DNA of 64,000 nt from Dermatophilaceae bacterium (lineage in GTDB: Bacteria; Actinomycetota; Actinomycetes; Actinomycetales; Dermatophilaceae). This document shows positions 49,651 to 59,153 of this stretch, one piece after another (position 1 is the first letter of the stretch; every line of letters starts with the position of its first letter). The stretch covers positions 1 through 64,000 of the forward strand of contig JACMPC010000057.1 of NCBI GenBank assembly GCA_014377705.1, read 5' to 3'. The notes under the pieces were generated by a model, which was not told the origin of the DNA, did not search any database, and saw only the letters and a list, made by a program, of their open reading frames with translations. The position numbers and the translations under genes were made by a program.

Positions 49651-50573
49651 CTCCGTATCCCCTCGGCTGGCGTCACGGACTGAACGCGGTCGTCGAGTGG
49701 CCGTTGCAGGAACTCGTCCGCTGCCTGCAGGATCTGCACGACCTCACGCCCGAAGTGAACGTCACAAGGGTGCTGCCACGGCCCGGGCTGATCCGCGGTC
49801 AGCGCCGAGATGCAGGCGCCCATCGCCTCCACCGAGGTGGTGGTGGCGTCGGGCATGGAGGTCTGACGATCCTCACCGAACAGCAGCCAGGTGCTTCCCT
49901 GGCTGCCGGGCGGTGCGGTCAGGGACAGCGACATGGTGCTGGCCGCACCGGACTCGTGGTGCAGCACGACCGTCACGGTGTCACCCTGACCCCGGTCGGC
50001 GACGACATGGGTCACCGGCCCGAGGGCAGGAAGCAGGATGGACAGGGCGTGCGGGCCGATGTCCCACAGGGAGCCGCGCTCACGGCGCCACGGGGAGCTG
50101 GCGTAGGGACTGCCGGGCCCGAAGATCGAGGCATACTTGCGGACGTACCCGGAGTTCCAGCCGGGCTCCTGCTGGACCTGCTCCAACCACTCGGCCTGCG
50201 CGGCGCAGTACCGGCTGGTGAAAAAGACCAGGGATCGGACACCCGCCTGGTCCACCGCCCCGACGACCCGGTCGGCCGCCTCGGAGGTGAAGGCCACCGG
50301 CTTGTCCAGCAACAGATGGCAGCCGCGGGCCGCCGCCCGGACAGCGAGCTCGCCCTGGACGTCCGGCGGCACCGCGAAGGCCACCGCGTCGACGTCGGCG
50401 AACATCTCGTCGACGTCCCGATAGGCCTCCGCGCCAAAGGAGTCGGCCAGCCCGGTCGCGCGCTCGAACGAGCGCCCCCACACCCCGACAAGCTCGGCGC
50501 CGGGGTGCGCGGCCAGGGCCGTCGCATGGGTCTCGCGGGCCCAGTATCCCGTCCCGACGAGTCCGAACCGCAT
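49647..50573 (-). CDS. Gfo/Idh/MocA family oxidoreductase
   Basis: [30 protein letters not shown]. Confidence 0.85.
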   Translation of the reverse strand: MRFGLVGTGYWARETHATALAAHPGAELVGVWGRSFERATGLADSFGAEAYRDVDEMFADVDAVAFAVPPDVQGELAVRAAARGCHLLLDKPVAFTSEAADRVVGAVDQAGVRSLVFFTSRYCAAQAEWLEQVQQEPGWNSGYVRKYASIFGPGSPYASSPWRRERGSLWDIGPHALSILLPALGPVTHVVADRGQGDTVTVVLHHESGAASTMSLSLTAPPGSQGSTWLLFGEDRQTSMPDATTTSVEAMGACISALTADQPGPWQHPCDVHFGREVVQILQAADEFLQRPLDDRVQSVTPAEGIRR

Positions 50574-50575
50574 CA

Positions 50576-52012
50576 TCAGCCGTCCCTCTCGTTCCTGCCG
50601 TGCTGGTCGGCGATGAGCCGGCGGAACCAGGCAAAACTGGTCTTCGGGGTCCGCCTCTGGGTGGCATAGTCGATGTGGACCAGGCCGAACCGCTTGCCGT
50701 AGCCCTCTGCCCACTCGAAGTTGTCCATCAGCGACCAACAGTAGTAGCCGCGGACCTCGACCCCGGCCTCCACCGCATCCACGACGGCCCGCAGGTGGCC
50801 GTCCAGGTAGCGCACCCGGTCGGGGTCGTCGACGCGGCCGCCCGCGTCCACGACGTCGTCGCAGGCCCGGCCGTTCTCGGTGATGTAGATCGGCGGAAGA
50901 GTGGGATAGGTGTCGCGCAGCCACACCAGCAGCCGGGTCAAGCCCGCCGGCTCGACCGGCCAGCCCATGGCGGTGAGCTCCTCGCCGGGCTGCGGCACGT
51001 CCGCCGTGCCGAGGTCGTCGGCGGTGCGCAGAGCCGGGTCGGCCTGCCGGTAGGGCGCTTCCCTGACCCTGGACGGGAAGTAGTAGTTGACCCCGAGGAA
51101 GTCCAGCGGAGCGGCGATCGTGGCCAGGTCCCCGTCGTGAAGGAAACCGAAGTCGGTCAGGCCCGCATACGTCTGCCGGGCGAGCTCGGGGTAGCGCCCC
51201 GCCAGCACCGGGTCGGTGAACAGCAGGTTGGACTGCATCAGCGAGCGCTCGCTCGCCTCGATATCTGCCGCAGCGGTCGTCGCCGCGGTGACCGGCTGCA
51301 AATTCAGGGTGATGCCCACCTGCTGGCCCTCCCTCGCGTCAGCTCGCAGGGCCGCCACGGCAAGACCGTGACCGAGCAGCAGGTGATGGGCCGCGGCCAG
51401 CGCGCCCTCCCCCTCCTTCGCGCCCGGCGCATGCCGGCCGTTTGCGTAGCCGAGGATCGACGAGCACCACGGCTCGTTCAGGGTGATCCAGCGCTGCACC
51501 CGGTCACCGAGGTGGTCGTGCACCAGCGCGGCATACTCCGCGAAGCGTTGTGCGGTGTCACGACTGCGCCATCCCCCGACGTCTTCGAGCGCCTGCGGGA
51601 GGTCCCAGTGGTAGAGGGTGAGCGCAGGCGCGATGCCCTGTTCCAGCAGGGCATCGACCAGCCTGTCGTAGAACGCGAGTCCCTGCGGGTTCGCCGCTCC
51701 CCTGCCCAGCGGCTGGGTGCGCGGCCAGGCCACCGAGAGCCGGTAGCTGTCCACGCCGAGGTCGGCCATGAGTGCCACGTCCTGCGCATACCGGTGGTAG
51801 TGGTCGCACGCGACGTCACCGGTGTCGCCACCGACCACCCGGCCGGAGGTGTGGCTGAAGGTGTCCCAGATCGACGGCCCGCGACCTGCCTCGTCGACGG
51901 CTCCCTCGATCTGGTAGGACGCCGTCGCCACCCCCAGCTCGAAGCCGCGTGGCAGCTCGATGCCGCCGGACCGCCCGGATGCTTCTGTCAGCTCGAACAC
52001 CCGCTGTGCCAT
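50576..52012 (-). CDS. GH1 beta-glucosidase
   Basis: GVATASYQIEGA; TLNEPWCSS; IYITENG; GYYCWSLMDNFEWAEGYGKRFGLVHIDY. Confidence 0.95.
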   Translation of the reverse strand: MAQRVFELTEASGRSGGIELPRGFELGVATASYQIEGAVDEAGRGPSIWDTFSHTSGRVVGGDTGDVACDHYHRYAQDVALMADLGVDSYRLSVAWPRTQPLGRGAANPQGLAFYDRLVDALLEQGIAPALTLYHWDLPQALEDVGGWRSRDTAQRFAEYAALVHDHLGDRVQRWITLNEPWCSSILGYANGRHAPGAKEGEGALAAAHHLLLGHGLAVAALRADAREGQQVGITLNLQPVTAATTAAADIEASERSLMQSNLLFTDPVLAGRYPELARQTYAGLTDFGFLHDGDLATIAAPLDFLGVNYYFPSRVREAPYRQADPALRTADDLGTADVPQPGEELTAMGWPVEPAGLTRLLVWLRDTYPTLPPIYITENGRACDDVVDAGGRVDDPDRVRYLDGHLRAVVDAVEAGVEVRGYYCWSLMDNFEWAEGYGKRFGLVHIDYATQRRTPKTSFAWFRRLIADQHGRNERDG

Positions 52013-53955
52013 CAGTTCTCGTCCTCCGTCGTCGTCAGCTGCAACACCTTTACGCCGTATGGCGCGAGCTCGACCTGCTCGATCGGGTCGCCGCCCCCAA
52101 CCGGGATCAAGCAGCTCCCGGCCACCACCTTCGGATGTACCACGAGCGGGCCGTCACGCTCGCTGACCAGCCAGACGAACCGCCGGCCATCCTGGTGAAC
52201 CAGACCGTCGACGAGCACTTCCGGGCTGTCAACGGTCACCGCCGGCTCCACCCCGGCACAGTCGGCCAGCGCGGAGTACAGGCGCCACGTCTGCTCGGGG
52301 TTGACCCGCCCGCACGAGGCGGCGAGGTGTTCGAGGGGGTAGGTGCTGAGCACCATCGCCCCGGCGCCTCTGCGGCGCAGCACGATGGCGGGGCGGCCAT
52401 GCCCGTCCCTGGCCATCACCTGCCCGTCGGTGACCTCCACCGGCAGGAAGGCTCTGGCATTGGGCCCGCCCCCGACCCGGAAGCTGAGCGTCTCGCCGGC
52501 CTTGATCGACCCGAAGTCGACCTCGAACCGCAGCTGCGCCACGTCGTCCTCGATCGGGTCGACCAGGCCGTAGACGAGCTGATGGCGCACCCCGAACAGC
52601 TCTTCGGTGGCGGTCCACCACGGGCCACGCTGGAAGTCGCTCTCGCCGGCGCAGTAGGACACGTAGACCGTCGCGCCCGCCTCGGCCAGCTCGCCGAGCC
52701 GAAGCCACGAAGGACCGGTCAGCTGCTTGGTGGACGGGACGAGATAAAGCTTGTATCCCGGGACGATCCCGTCGCTCTCCCGGACGAAACCGAGTGCCAG
52801 GTCGGCCTCACGGGCGGCAATGTGCGCCTGCTCCAGCGCGCCGAACACCAGGGTGCGGTCCTGCTCCTCAGCCATCGGGTAGCCGGTCTCCAGGTAGGAG
52901 GAGACGACCAGCGCGGTCTGCGCCGGGACCCGCTCGCAGCCGGTCAGGTCGATCGCGTCCAGGACCCGGCCGAACTCCTGCAGCTCGATCAGCGGAGCCT
53001 TCGGGGCGCCATCGGCGGTGGTGATCCCGAAGTGCAGCTCGAACGGGTGGTGGCGGTAGGGATCCTGTGCGACCAACGGGTCGAAGTCGGTGTTGTTCCA
53101 GGCGATCCAGCCGGTCGCGCCTCCGAGCAGGGACAGGTGAAGCTGCTGACGGTAGTAGTGCCCGGAGCTCACCGCGGAGGCGAAGTCGCTGGAGACACCG
53201 AACTCCTCCAGGACCACGGGGCGCCCGCCCACTGCGGCCAGCTCGCAGATGAACGCCGACTTCAGGTGCTGGCGGCACACGTCGGTCTCCATCCGGTAGA
53301 CGTGCGGGCCCACGAAGTCGACCAGCGCCCCGAGCTCACGCACCGAGAAGCCGTTGTCGTGGCCGGTGACCTCGATCCCCCAGGCGCCGTCGCCGATCGA
53401 CACCGGCTGGGTCCCGCCGCCGGCCCGGACCGCCTGGACCATCAGCTCGGCCCACGCGGTCACGGCCTGCTGCGGGGCCTCCATGCCATAGATGGGCATC
53501 TCGTTGGAGATCAGCCACCCCGTCACCGCCGGGTGATCTGCCCAGCGCTCGACCACGTTGCGGATGTACCACGCCTGCTCGGCCACCATCCAGGTGTCGG
53601 AGTACAGGTCGCGGCCCTGACGCCAGGCAGGGTCCCAGTTCTGGCCGGACATGTGGCCGACCAGAAAGGTCGGGATGGTGGTCAGGCCCAACTCGGCGTG
53701 CAGGTCAAGAAAGTCACCGAAGTGGGCGAGCAGTGCCTCGTCCAGCTGGTGCGGTGCGGGCATGACGTCCGGCCAGTAGAGGAAGGACCTGGTCATCGTC
53801 AGGCCGTGGTCGCGCAGGGTGGTGAGCTCCTCGCGGACGACCGAGGCGTCATACCGGCTCCACATCAGCGGACCGCCCGCGCGCGACCAGAAGTTGGCGC
53901 CGAGCCAGCTGACCGGCATACCGGCATGGTTGACCTTGGCAAAGTTGCGATGCAT
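52012..53955 (-). CDS. glycoside hydrolase, TIM-barrel (cellulase/beta-galactosidase-like, clan GH-A)
   Basis: GWLISNEMPIYG acid/base-type NE motif and VVLEEFGVSS nucleophile-type motif. Confidence 0.75.
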   Translation of the reverse strand: MHRNFAKVNHAGMPVSWLGANFWSRAGGPLMWSRYDASVVREELTTLRDHGLTMTRSFLYWPDVMPAPHQLDEALLAHFGDFLDLHAELGLTTIPTFLVGHMSGQNWDPAWRQGRDLYSDTWMVAEQAWYIRNVVERWADHPAVTGWLISNEMPIYGMEAPQQAVTAWAELMVQAVRAGGGTQPVSIGDGAWGIEVTGHDNGFSVRELGALVDFVGPHVYRMETDVCRQHLKSAFICELAAVGGRPVVLEEFGVSSDFASAVSSGHYYRQQLHLSLLGGATGWIAWNNTDFDPLVAQDPYRHHPFELHFGITTADGAPKAPLIELQEFGRVLDAIDLTGCERVPAQTALVVSSYLETGYPMAEEQDRTLVFGALEQAHIAAREADLALGFVRESDGIVPGYKLYLVPSTKQLTGPSWLRLGELAEAGATVYVSYCAGESDFQRGPWWTATEELFGVRHQLVYGLVDPIEDDVAQLRFEVDFGSIKAGETLSFRVGGGPNARAFLPVEVTDGQVMARDGHGRPAIVLRRRGAGAMVLSTYPLEHLAASCGRVNPEQTWRLYSALADCAGVEPAVTVDSPEVLVDGLVHQDGRRFVWLVSERDGPLVVHPKVVAGSCLIPVGGGDPIEQVELAPYGVKVLQLTTTEDEN

Positions 53956-53985
53956 CAGCAGTTCTCTTCTCTTACACGCCGGAGG

Positions 53986-54828
53986 CTATTTGACGGAGCC
54001 GGAGGTCAGGCCGGCGACCAGGTACTTCTGCAGGAACAGGAAAGCGAGCACGATCGGCAGGCTGACCACCAGCGAGGCGGCCATCACCTGGTTCCAGTAG
54101 ACGTTGATCTGGGTGGAGTAGTTCTGCAGCCCGATGGACAGCGTCTTGGTGGTGTCGTTGGTCATCTGCGAGGCGAACAGGATCTCGCCCCACGCCGTCA
54201 TGAACGCATAGACCGCAACGGCGATCACCCCGGGCCGGGCGGCGGGCAGCACCACCCGGAAAAGCGTTCCCAGCGTTCGGCATCCGTCCACCCTGGCGGC
54301 CTCGTCCAGCTCTCGGGGTATGCCCTCGAGATAGCTGGCGAGCATCCAGATCGAGAACGGCAGCGAGAACGTCAGGTAGGTGACGATGAGGCCGACCCTG
54401 GTCTGGTATAAAAACGTGAACCCGAGGTTCTTGTCGATGTTGACGAAGATCAGGAACAGCGGCAGCAGGAAGAGGATGCCGGGGAACATCTGGGTCGCGA
54501 GCACGGTGCCGGTGAAGGTCCTGCGACCGAAAAAGCGATATCGGGAGACCGCGTACGCCGCGAAGATCGCGATCAGGACGCTGAACACGGTCGAGACCAC
54601 GGAGACGACCAGGCTGTTGACGAAGTACCGCGCGAGCGGGACGGTGCTCCACATGTCGATGAAGGGGCTGATGGTCGGGCGCTCCGGCCACCAGGTGAAG
54701 TCACCCTGCACGTCGCCCAGCGGCTTGATCGACGAGGTGAGCATGACGTAGAGCGGGATGAGCGTGAACAAGCCGAGCACCAGCACGACGACCACCCGGA
54801 ACACGCGGAACGAACGGGGCTCATGCAC
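53986..54828 (-). CDS. carbohydrate ABC transporter permease (MalG-type)
   Basis: EAARVDGCRTLGTLFRVVLPAARPGVIAVAVYAFMTAWGEILFA. Confidence 0.9.
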   Translation of the reverse strand: MHEPRSFRVFRVVVVLVLGLFTLIPLYVMLTSSIKPLGDVQGDFTWWPERPTISPFIDMWSTVPLARYFVNSLVVSVVSTVFSVLIAIFAAYAVSRYRFFGRRTFTGTVLATQMFPGILFLLPLFLIFVNIDKNLGFTFLYQTRVGLIVTYLTFSLPFSIWMLASYLEGIPRELDEAARVDGCRTLGTLFRVVLPAARPGVIAVAVYAFMTAWGEILFASQMTNDTTKTLSIGLQNYSTQINVYWNQVMAASLVVSLPIVLAFLFLQKYLVAGLTSGSVK

Positions 54829-55807
54829 GACGGCTCCTCCGGTTGGTGATGAGCAGATAGGCGCCGGTGACCACCAGCAGGAACAGCAGCAGCAGCACCG
54901 ACATTGCGGCGCCTAGGCCGAAGTTCCAGTTGACGAACGAGTTGTCGTAGATGTGGATCGAGATCAGGTCGGCGGAGGCCGGTGGTGTGGCGCCGAAGAG
55001 GACGAAGGGGGTGTTGAAGTCGTTGAACGTCCACAGGAACAGCATCAGGATGAGCACCACGTTGACCGGGCGCAGCATCCCGAGGGTGATGTACCGGAGC
55101 TGCTGCCACACGCTGGCGCCGTCCACTGCCGCGGCCTGGTAGACCTCGTCCGGGATGGACTGCATCCCCGCCATGATCATCAGGAAGGCGAAGGGCCAGG
55201 ACCGCCAGAGGGCCACGACCGCCATCGAGACGAAGGCGTTGTTGCCGATCAGCCAGAACGGCGGGCTGTCCACCAGGTGGAGGTTGGTCATGAGGACGTG
55301 GTTCACCAAACCGTTGTCCCGCTGGAGCATAAAGCTCCAGGTGATGACGCCGGCGTAGATCGGCAGTGAGTAGGGGATGAGGAAGATCGTCCGCAGGCCG
55401 CCACGACCGCGGAATCCATTCTGCAGGACGGCTGCCGCGGACATCCCGAAGAGCCACGCGAGCCCGACGACGATCAGCGTGTACAGGATGCTGACCGTGA
55501 AGGAGTGCAGCAGCGCCTGGCCGATCGGGCGGGAGAAGTTCACCGCGATCTTGTAGTTGCCCAGTCCCACGAACGGCGCCTCAGACCAGTTGGCGATGAA
55601 GAACTGGGTGAGCTGGATGAAGCTCATCCAGATGCCCACGAGCATCGGGATGATGTGAATCGTCAGCTCGAGCAGGATCGCGGGCAGGACGAGCAGGTAT
55701 GGCGTCGAGCCCTTCCAGCGCGAGCGGCGGCGCCGCCGGGCCGGCGCCGTGGCTGGCACACCGGCCGTTGAGTCCGCACTGATGGGGTCGATCGTCGTCA
55801 CGGGCAC
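54821..55807 (-). CDS. sugar ABC transporter permease (MalF-type)
   Basis: QAAAVDGASVWQQLRYITLGMLRPVNVVLILMLFLWTFNDFN. Confidence 0.9.
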   Translation of the reverse strand: MPVTTIDPISADSTAGVPATAPARRRRRSRWKGSTPYLLVLPAILLELTIHIIPMLVGIWMSFIQLTQFFIANWSEAPFVGLGNYKIAVNFSRPIGQALLHSFTVSILYTLIVVGLAWLFGMSAAAVLQNGFRGRGGLRTIFLIPYSLPIYAGVITWSFMLQRDNGLVNHVLMTNLHLVDSPPFWLIGNNAFVSMAVVALWRSWPFAFLMIMAGMQSIPDEVYQAAAVDGASVWQQLRYITLGMLRPVNVVLILMLFLWTFNDFNTPFVLFGATPPASADLISIHIYDNSFVNWNFGLGAAMSVLLLLFLLVVTGAYLLITNRRSRRA

Positions 55808-55831
55808 CGGGCTCTCCTTGCCTCACAGGGC

Positions 55832-55867
55832 GCCCCCGGCCGCGCAGAGCAGCAGCCGGCCGGGGGC
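55832..55867 (-). terminator. hairpin at SBP/permease junction
   Basis: GCCCCCGGCCG-(14 nt)-CGGCCGGGGGC, 11-bp perfect stem. Confidence 0.7.
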
Positions 55868-55884
55868 AGGGTCACGGTCTCAAG

Positions 55885-57204
55885 TCAGCCGGTCGCCATC
55901 TTGTCCTGAGCCTCCTGCATCGCCTTGGTGATGTCGGCGGTGGTGACATCCTTGCCGGTGGCCGCCTGGGCGAGCAGTCCGTTGACGGCGTTGCCGACGT
56001 TGGTCTCGAACGCGGACTCGGAGGGGACGAGCGGGAGCGGCTCGGCCTTGGTGGCCAGGACCAGTGCGAACGCGGCGGCTTCGGTCTTGTCATCGGTGAA
56101 GTTCACCGTGCCGCCCTTGACCACCGGAAGCGCCGTGAACGGCTTGTCGAGGATGGCCTGCTCCTGCGCGCTGGTCAGGAACTTGACGAGCTTCAGGGCC
56201 GCATCCTGGTTCTTGCTGTTCTTGAAGATCGACAGGTTGATCCCGGCCACGAAGCTGGCGACGTCCTTGCCGCCGGCGGGCAGCGGGCTGGGCGTCGGGA
56301 TCGGCACGACGCCGTACTCGCTGGACTTCATGCCATCGGCCTGCAGGGTGTTGTCGGCGTTGTTCTGGCTCATCAGCATCGCGGCCTTGCCCTTGGCGAA
56401 GTCACCGGGCGCCTCCGGACCGTTCTTGTACTGCACGTTGGACGGGTTGACGACCTTGTCCTTGCCGAGCAGGTCGACGTACTGCTTGACACCGGCGACC
56501 ATGCCCGGTGAGGTGAACGTCGGCTTGCCGGCGGCGTCGAAGGGCTGCCCGCCGTTCTGACGGCCGAAGATCCAGGCGAAGTGCACGCTCTCGGTGTAGC
56601 TGCCGCCCTCGAGGACCATGCCGTACTGCTTCTTCGCCGGATCGGTGAGCTTGGTGGCGGCGGACTGCAGCTCCTGCCAGGTGGTCGGCGGCTTGAGCCC
56701 GGCGTCGGCGAACATCTTCTTGTTGTAGTACAGGCCATAGACCAGTCCGTACAGCGGCACCGAGGTCACCGGCTTGCCTGCCGCCCCTCCCGTGGCGAAT
56801 GAGGCCGGGACGAACTTGTCCTGACCCCCGATGGCCGTCAGTGCCTTGGCGTCGAAGGGCATAAACGCGCCGGTCGCCTGCAGCGAGGAGGCCCAGGTGT
56901 TGCCGATGTTGAGCACGTCCGGGCCCTGGCCACTGGTCGTGGCAGCGAGGATCTTGTTCAGCAGGTCCGGCCACCCGATGACGGACAGGTTCACCTTGAC
57001 GCCGGTCTGCTTCTCGAACTTCGCGAGCTCCGGGCCGAGGACCGCCTTGTCGTTCTCCAGGCTGGTGCCCTGGTTGCTGGCCCAGTAGGTCAGCGTCTTT
57101 CCCCCGCCAGAGCTGCTCGTGGTGCTCGTCCCTCCACCCGAGCATGATGCTGTGGCGGTGAGCGCGAGGACCGTGACGACGGTGCCGATCAGACGAGCCT
57201 TCAT
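55885..57204 (-). CDS. sugar ABC transporter substrate-binding lipoprotein
   Basis: MKARLIGTVVTVLALTATASCSGGG lipobox; extracellular SBP family 1. Confidence 0.88.
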   Translation of the reverse strand: MKARLIGTVVTVLALTATASCSGGGTSTTSSSGGGKTLTYWASNQGTSLENDKAVLGPELAKFEKQTGVKVNLSVIGWPDLLNKILAATTSGQGPDVLNIGNTWASSLQATGAFMPFDAKALTAIGGQDKFVPASFATGGAAGKPVTSVPLYGLVYGLYYNKKMFADAGLKPPTTWQELQSAATKLTDPAKKQYGMVLEGGSYTESVHFAWIFGRQNGGQPFDAAGKPTFTSPGMVAGVKQYVDLLGKDKVVNPSNVQYKNGPEAPGDFAKGKAAMLMSQNNADNTLQADGMKSSEYGVVPIPTPSPLPAGGKDVASFVAGINLSIFKNSKNQDAALKLVKFLTSAQEQAILDKPFTALPVVKGGTVNFTDDKTEAAAFALVLATKAEPLPLVPSESAFETNVGNAVNGLLAQAATGKDVTTADITKAMQEAQDKMATG

Positions 57205-57272
57205 GTCGACTTCCCTGGGTTCTTGTTGGGGTGGGCGATGAACTGATATCACCCGAGACTTCTCCCATTGAA

Positions 57273-57291
57273 CGCTTACCCGGTTCAGTTG
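57273..57291. promoter_or_regulatory. candidate LacI operator upstream of SBP gene
   Basis: CGCTTACCCGGTTCAGTTG; 17/19 match to site upstream of lacI-type gene. Confidence 0.5.
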
Positions 57292-57352
57292 TCACCCCAC
57301 GTTACCGAACTGGTACGAAGCCTTGAGGTTCCAATCCCCGCCGCCCCGATTC

Positions 57353-57384
57353 GTCCGGGTAGTCCGGGTAGTCCGGGTAGTCCG
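57353..57384. repeat. 9-bp tandem repeat GTCCGGGTA x3.5
   Basis: Direct reading. Confidence 0.95.
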
Positions 57385-57415
57385 CGGTTCCTGCTGGCCC
57401 GACCCGCCCGGCCCC

Positions 57416-58459
57416 TTACGCCGGCGGTGCCGTCGTCTCGCGCACGTTGAGAGTCGAGGCGGGAAGCTGCATCCTTCCGCGGTTACGACCGTCGACCAGG
57501 TCGAGGAGCATCGAGGCCGCCAGCGCCCCGTAGGCCGGAGTATCCCGCCACAGCGCAGTCACGGCCGGGTGGACGAGTGTGGTCAGATAGGAGTCGTCCC
57601 AGCTCACCACGGACAACTGAGCCGGCACCGGCACGCCCAGCGCCGAGGCCACCCCCAGCCCTGCCAGTGCCATCACATCACTGGCGTACACGATCGCAGT
57701 GGGTGGCCCCGGCTGGTCGAGCAACCGCCTTGTCACGTCGGCGGCCTGGGACCCGGTGTACTCCGCTTCATGCGTCTCTACGACGACGCCCAGGGTCTTG
57801 GCAGCGCGACGGACGCCACGTCGACGCGTCCGCTCGTGCACGAAGCGCGGCGGACCGCTGACGTGCGCAATCCGCCCGTGCCCCAACGAGACCAGGTACT
57901 CCATGACCTTCGTGGCATCCGCCCCCTGGTCCGTCCACAGGCAGGGAAGGCTGCTGCCCTTGATCGGGCCTCCGCACAGCACCGCGGGCAGGCCGAGCCG
58001 TTCCACCGCACTCAGTCTCAGGTCCTGATGCCGCTCGTCGACGAGGATGACGCCATCGACCCGCCGCTCCCCCCACCACCGCTCGTAGGTGTTGATCTCC
58101 GCCTCCGGATGCTCGCCGATGACTCGCAGAAGCAGGCTCGAACCTCGCTCGGTCAGAACCTTCTCGACCCCCGAGAGGAAGTGGATGAAAAAGGTCTCGA
58201 TGGTCAGCAGGTCGGATGGCCTGGAGAGCACCAGCCCGACCACGCCCGTCTCCGCGCCGGACAGCGCACGCGCGCTGCTGCTCGCGTACCAGCCCAGCTC
58301 CTTCGCCAGTGCGAGCACCCGCATGCGCGTCTCCGAGCTCACCCCCGGCTGCCCGTTGAGCGCGTAGGAGACGGCTGCCTTGGAGATGCCCAGCCGTTTG
58401 GCCACGTCCCCCATGGTTGCCCGGGGTATCGGTCCCACCCCGGAGGACACCTTCACCAT
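57416..58459 (-). CDS. LacI-family transcriptional regulator
   Basis: ATMGDVAKRLGISKAAVSYALNGQPGVSSETRMRVLALAKELGW HTH/hinge. Confidence 0.92.
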   Translation of the reverse strand: MVKVSSGVGPIPRATMGDVAKRLGISKAAVSYALNGQPGVSSETRMRVLALAKELGWYASSSARALSGAETGVVGLVLSRPSDLLTIETFFIHFLSGVEKVLTERGSSLLLRVIGEHPEAEINTYERWWGERRVDGVILVDERHQDLRLSAVERLGLPAVLCGGPIKGSSLPCLWTDQGADATKVMEYLVSLGHGRIAHVSGPPRFVHERTRRRGVRRAAKTLGVVVETHEAEYTGSQAADVTRRLLDQPGPPTAIVYASDVMALAGLGVASALGVPVPAQLSVVSWDDSYLTTLVHPAVTALWRDTPAYGALAASMLLDLVDGRNRGRMQLPASTLNVRETTAPPA

Positions 58460-58527
58460 CACGACCCCCTCCCTGCTCGTCGCTGGCACTGTCAGGACGC
58501 CGCTGGTTCCGCACGGCCATGCCTATT

Positions 58528-58546
58528 CTACTGAACCGGGCAAGCG
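58528..58546. promoter_or_regulatory. candidate LacI operator upstream of regulator gene
   Basis: Minus strand CGCTTGCCCGGTTCAGTAG. Confidence 0.5.
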
Positions 58547-58687
58547 CAGGGACATCGAATCCCGTTAGCCGTGCGGGGTTTCACCTGCCGCCATGGCCTT
58601 GTGTCGTGAACCTTCTGTTGGGTATACCTAAGCATTCATGGTCAGTGGCGACCGCCGACTGGCCTCATGCCATCAGGGGAGTGCGAC

Positions 58688-59143
58688 ATGCAGGACGTGA
58701 GCCAGCCGGCGGTGCAGGGCGCTATCCGGCTGATCTTTGAGCACGACGCAGACGGGGTGCGCCTGGTCCTTCAACAGGCGGTGAACCTGGCGGTCACCGG
58801 CTTCGACGTCCACCCCGACGTCCGACCCGGACACTACGTGGAGATCCGGGACGCAGCCGGAACCGCGCTGACCCGGGTTCCCGTCCACACGGCCTTCACC
58901 GGCAGCACCGAGGTCTTCCCCGAAGACCACGGCGAGCCCATCACGCGGGTCGACGCCTCGGGCCAGCCGGGGGCGTTCACCGTCGTGGTGCCCGCTCCCG
59001 AAGCGGCAGCCCAGATCGCGGTGGTGCGCATCGCACCGGCGGCCCCGAGCGCCCCGAAGCCGGGGGCCGAGATGCGCAGTCCCGCTCCGGCCGAGCCGGA
59101 GGTCACGGACCTCGCCAGCTTCCCGATCGAACGAGCGAAGTGA
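58688..59143 (+). CDS. hypothetical protein, partner of M64 peptidase
   Basis: 151-aa ORF (MQDVSQPAVQGAIRLIFEHDADGVRLVLQQAVNLAVTGFD), 10 bp before next gene. Confidence 0.7.
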   Translation: MQDVSQPAVQGAIRLIFEHDADGVRLVLQQAVNLAVTGFDVHPDVRPGHYVEIRDAAGTALTRVPVHTAFTGSTEVFPEDHGEPITRVDASGQPGAFTVVVPAPEAAAQIAVVRIAPAAPSAPKPGAEMRSPAPAEPEVTDLASFPIERAK

Positions 59144-59153
59144 GGACCCGGCG

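Noticed and set aside
51949-54411. 820-aa plus-strand ORF opposite the GH gene
   Set aside because: Antisense shadow ORF of a clear glycoside hydrolase; no domains seen.
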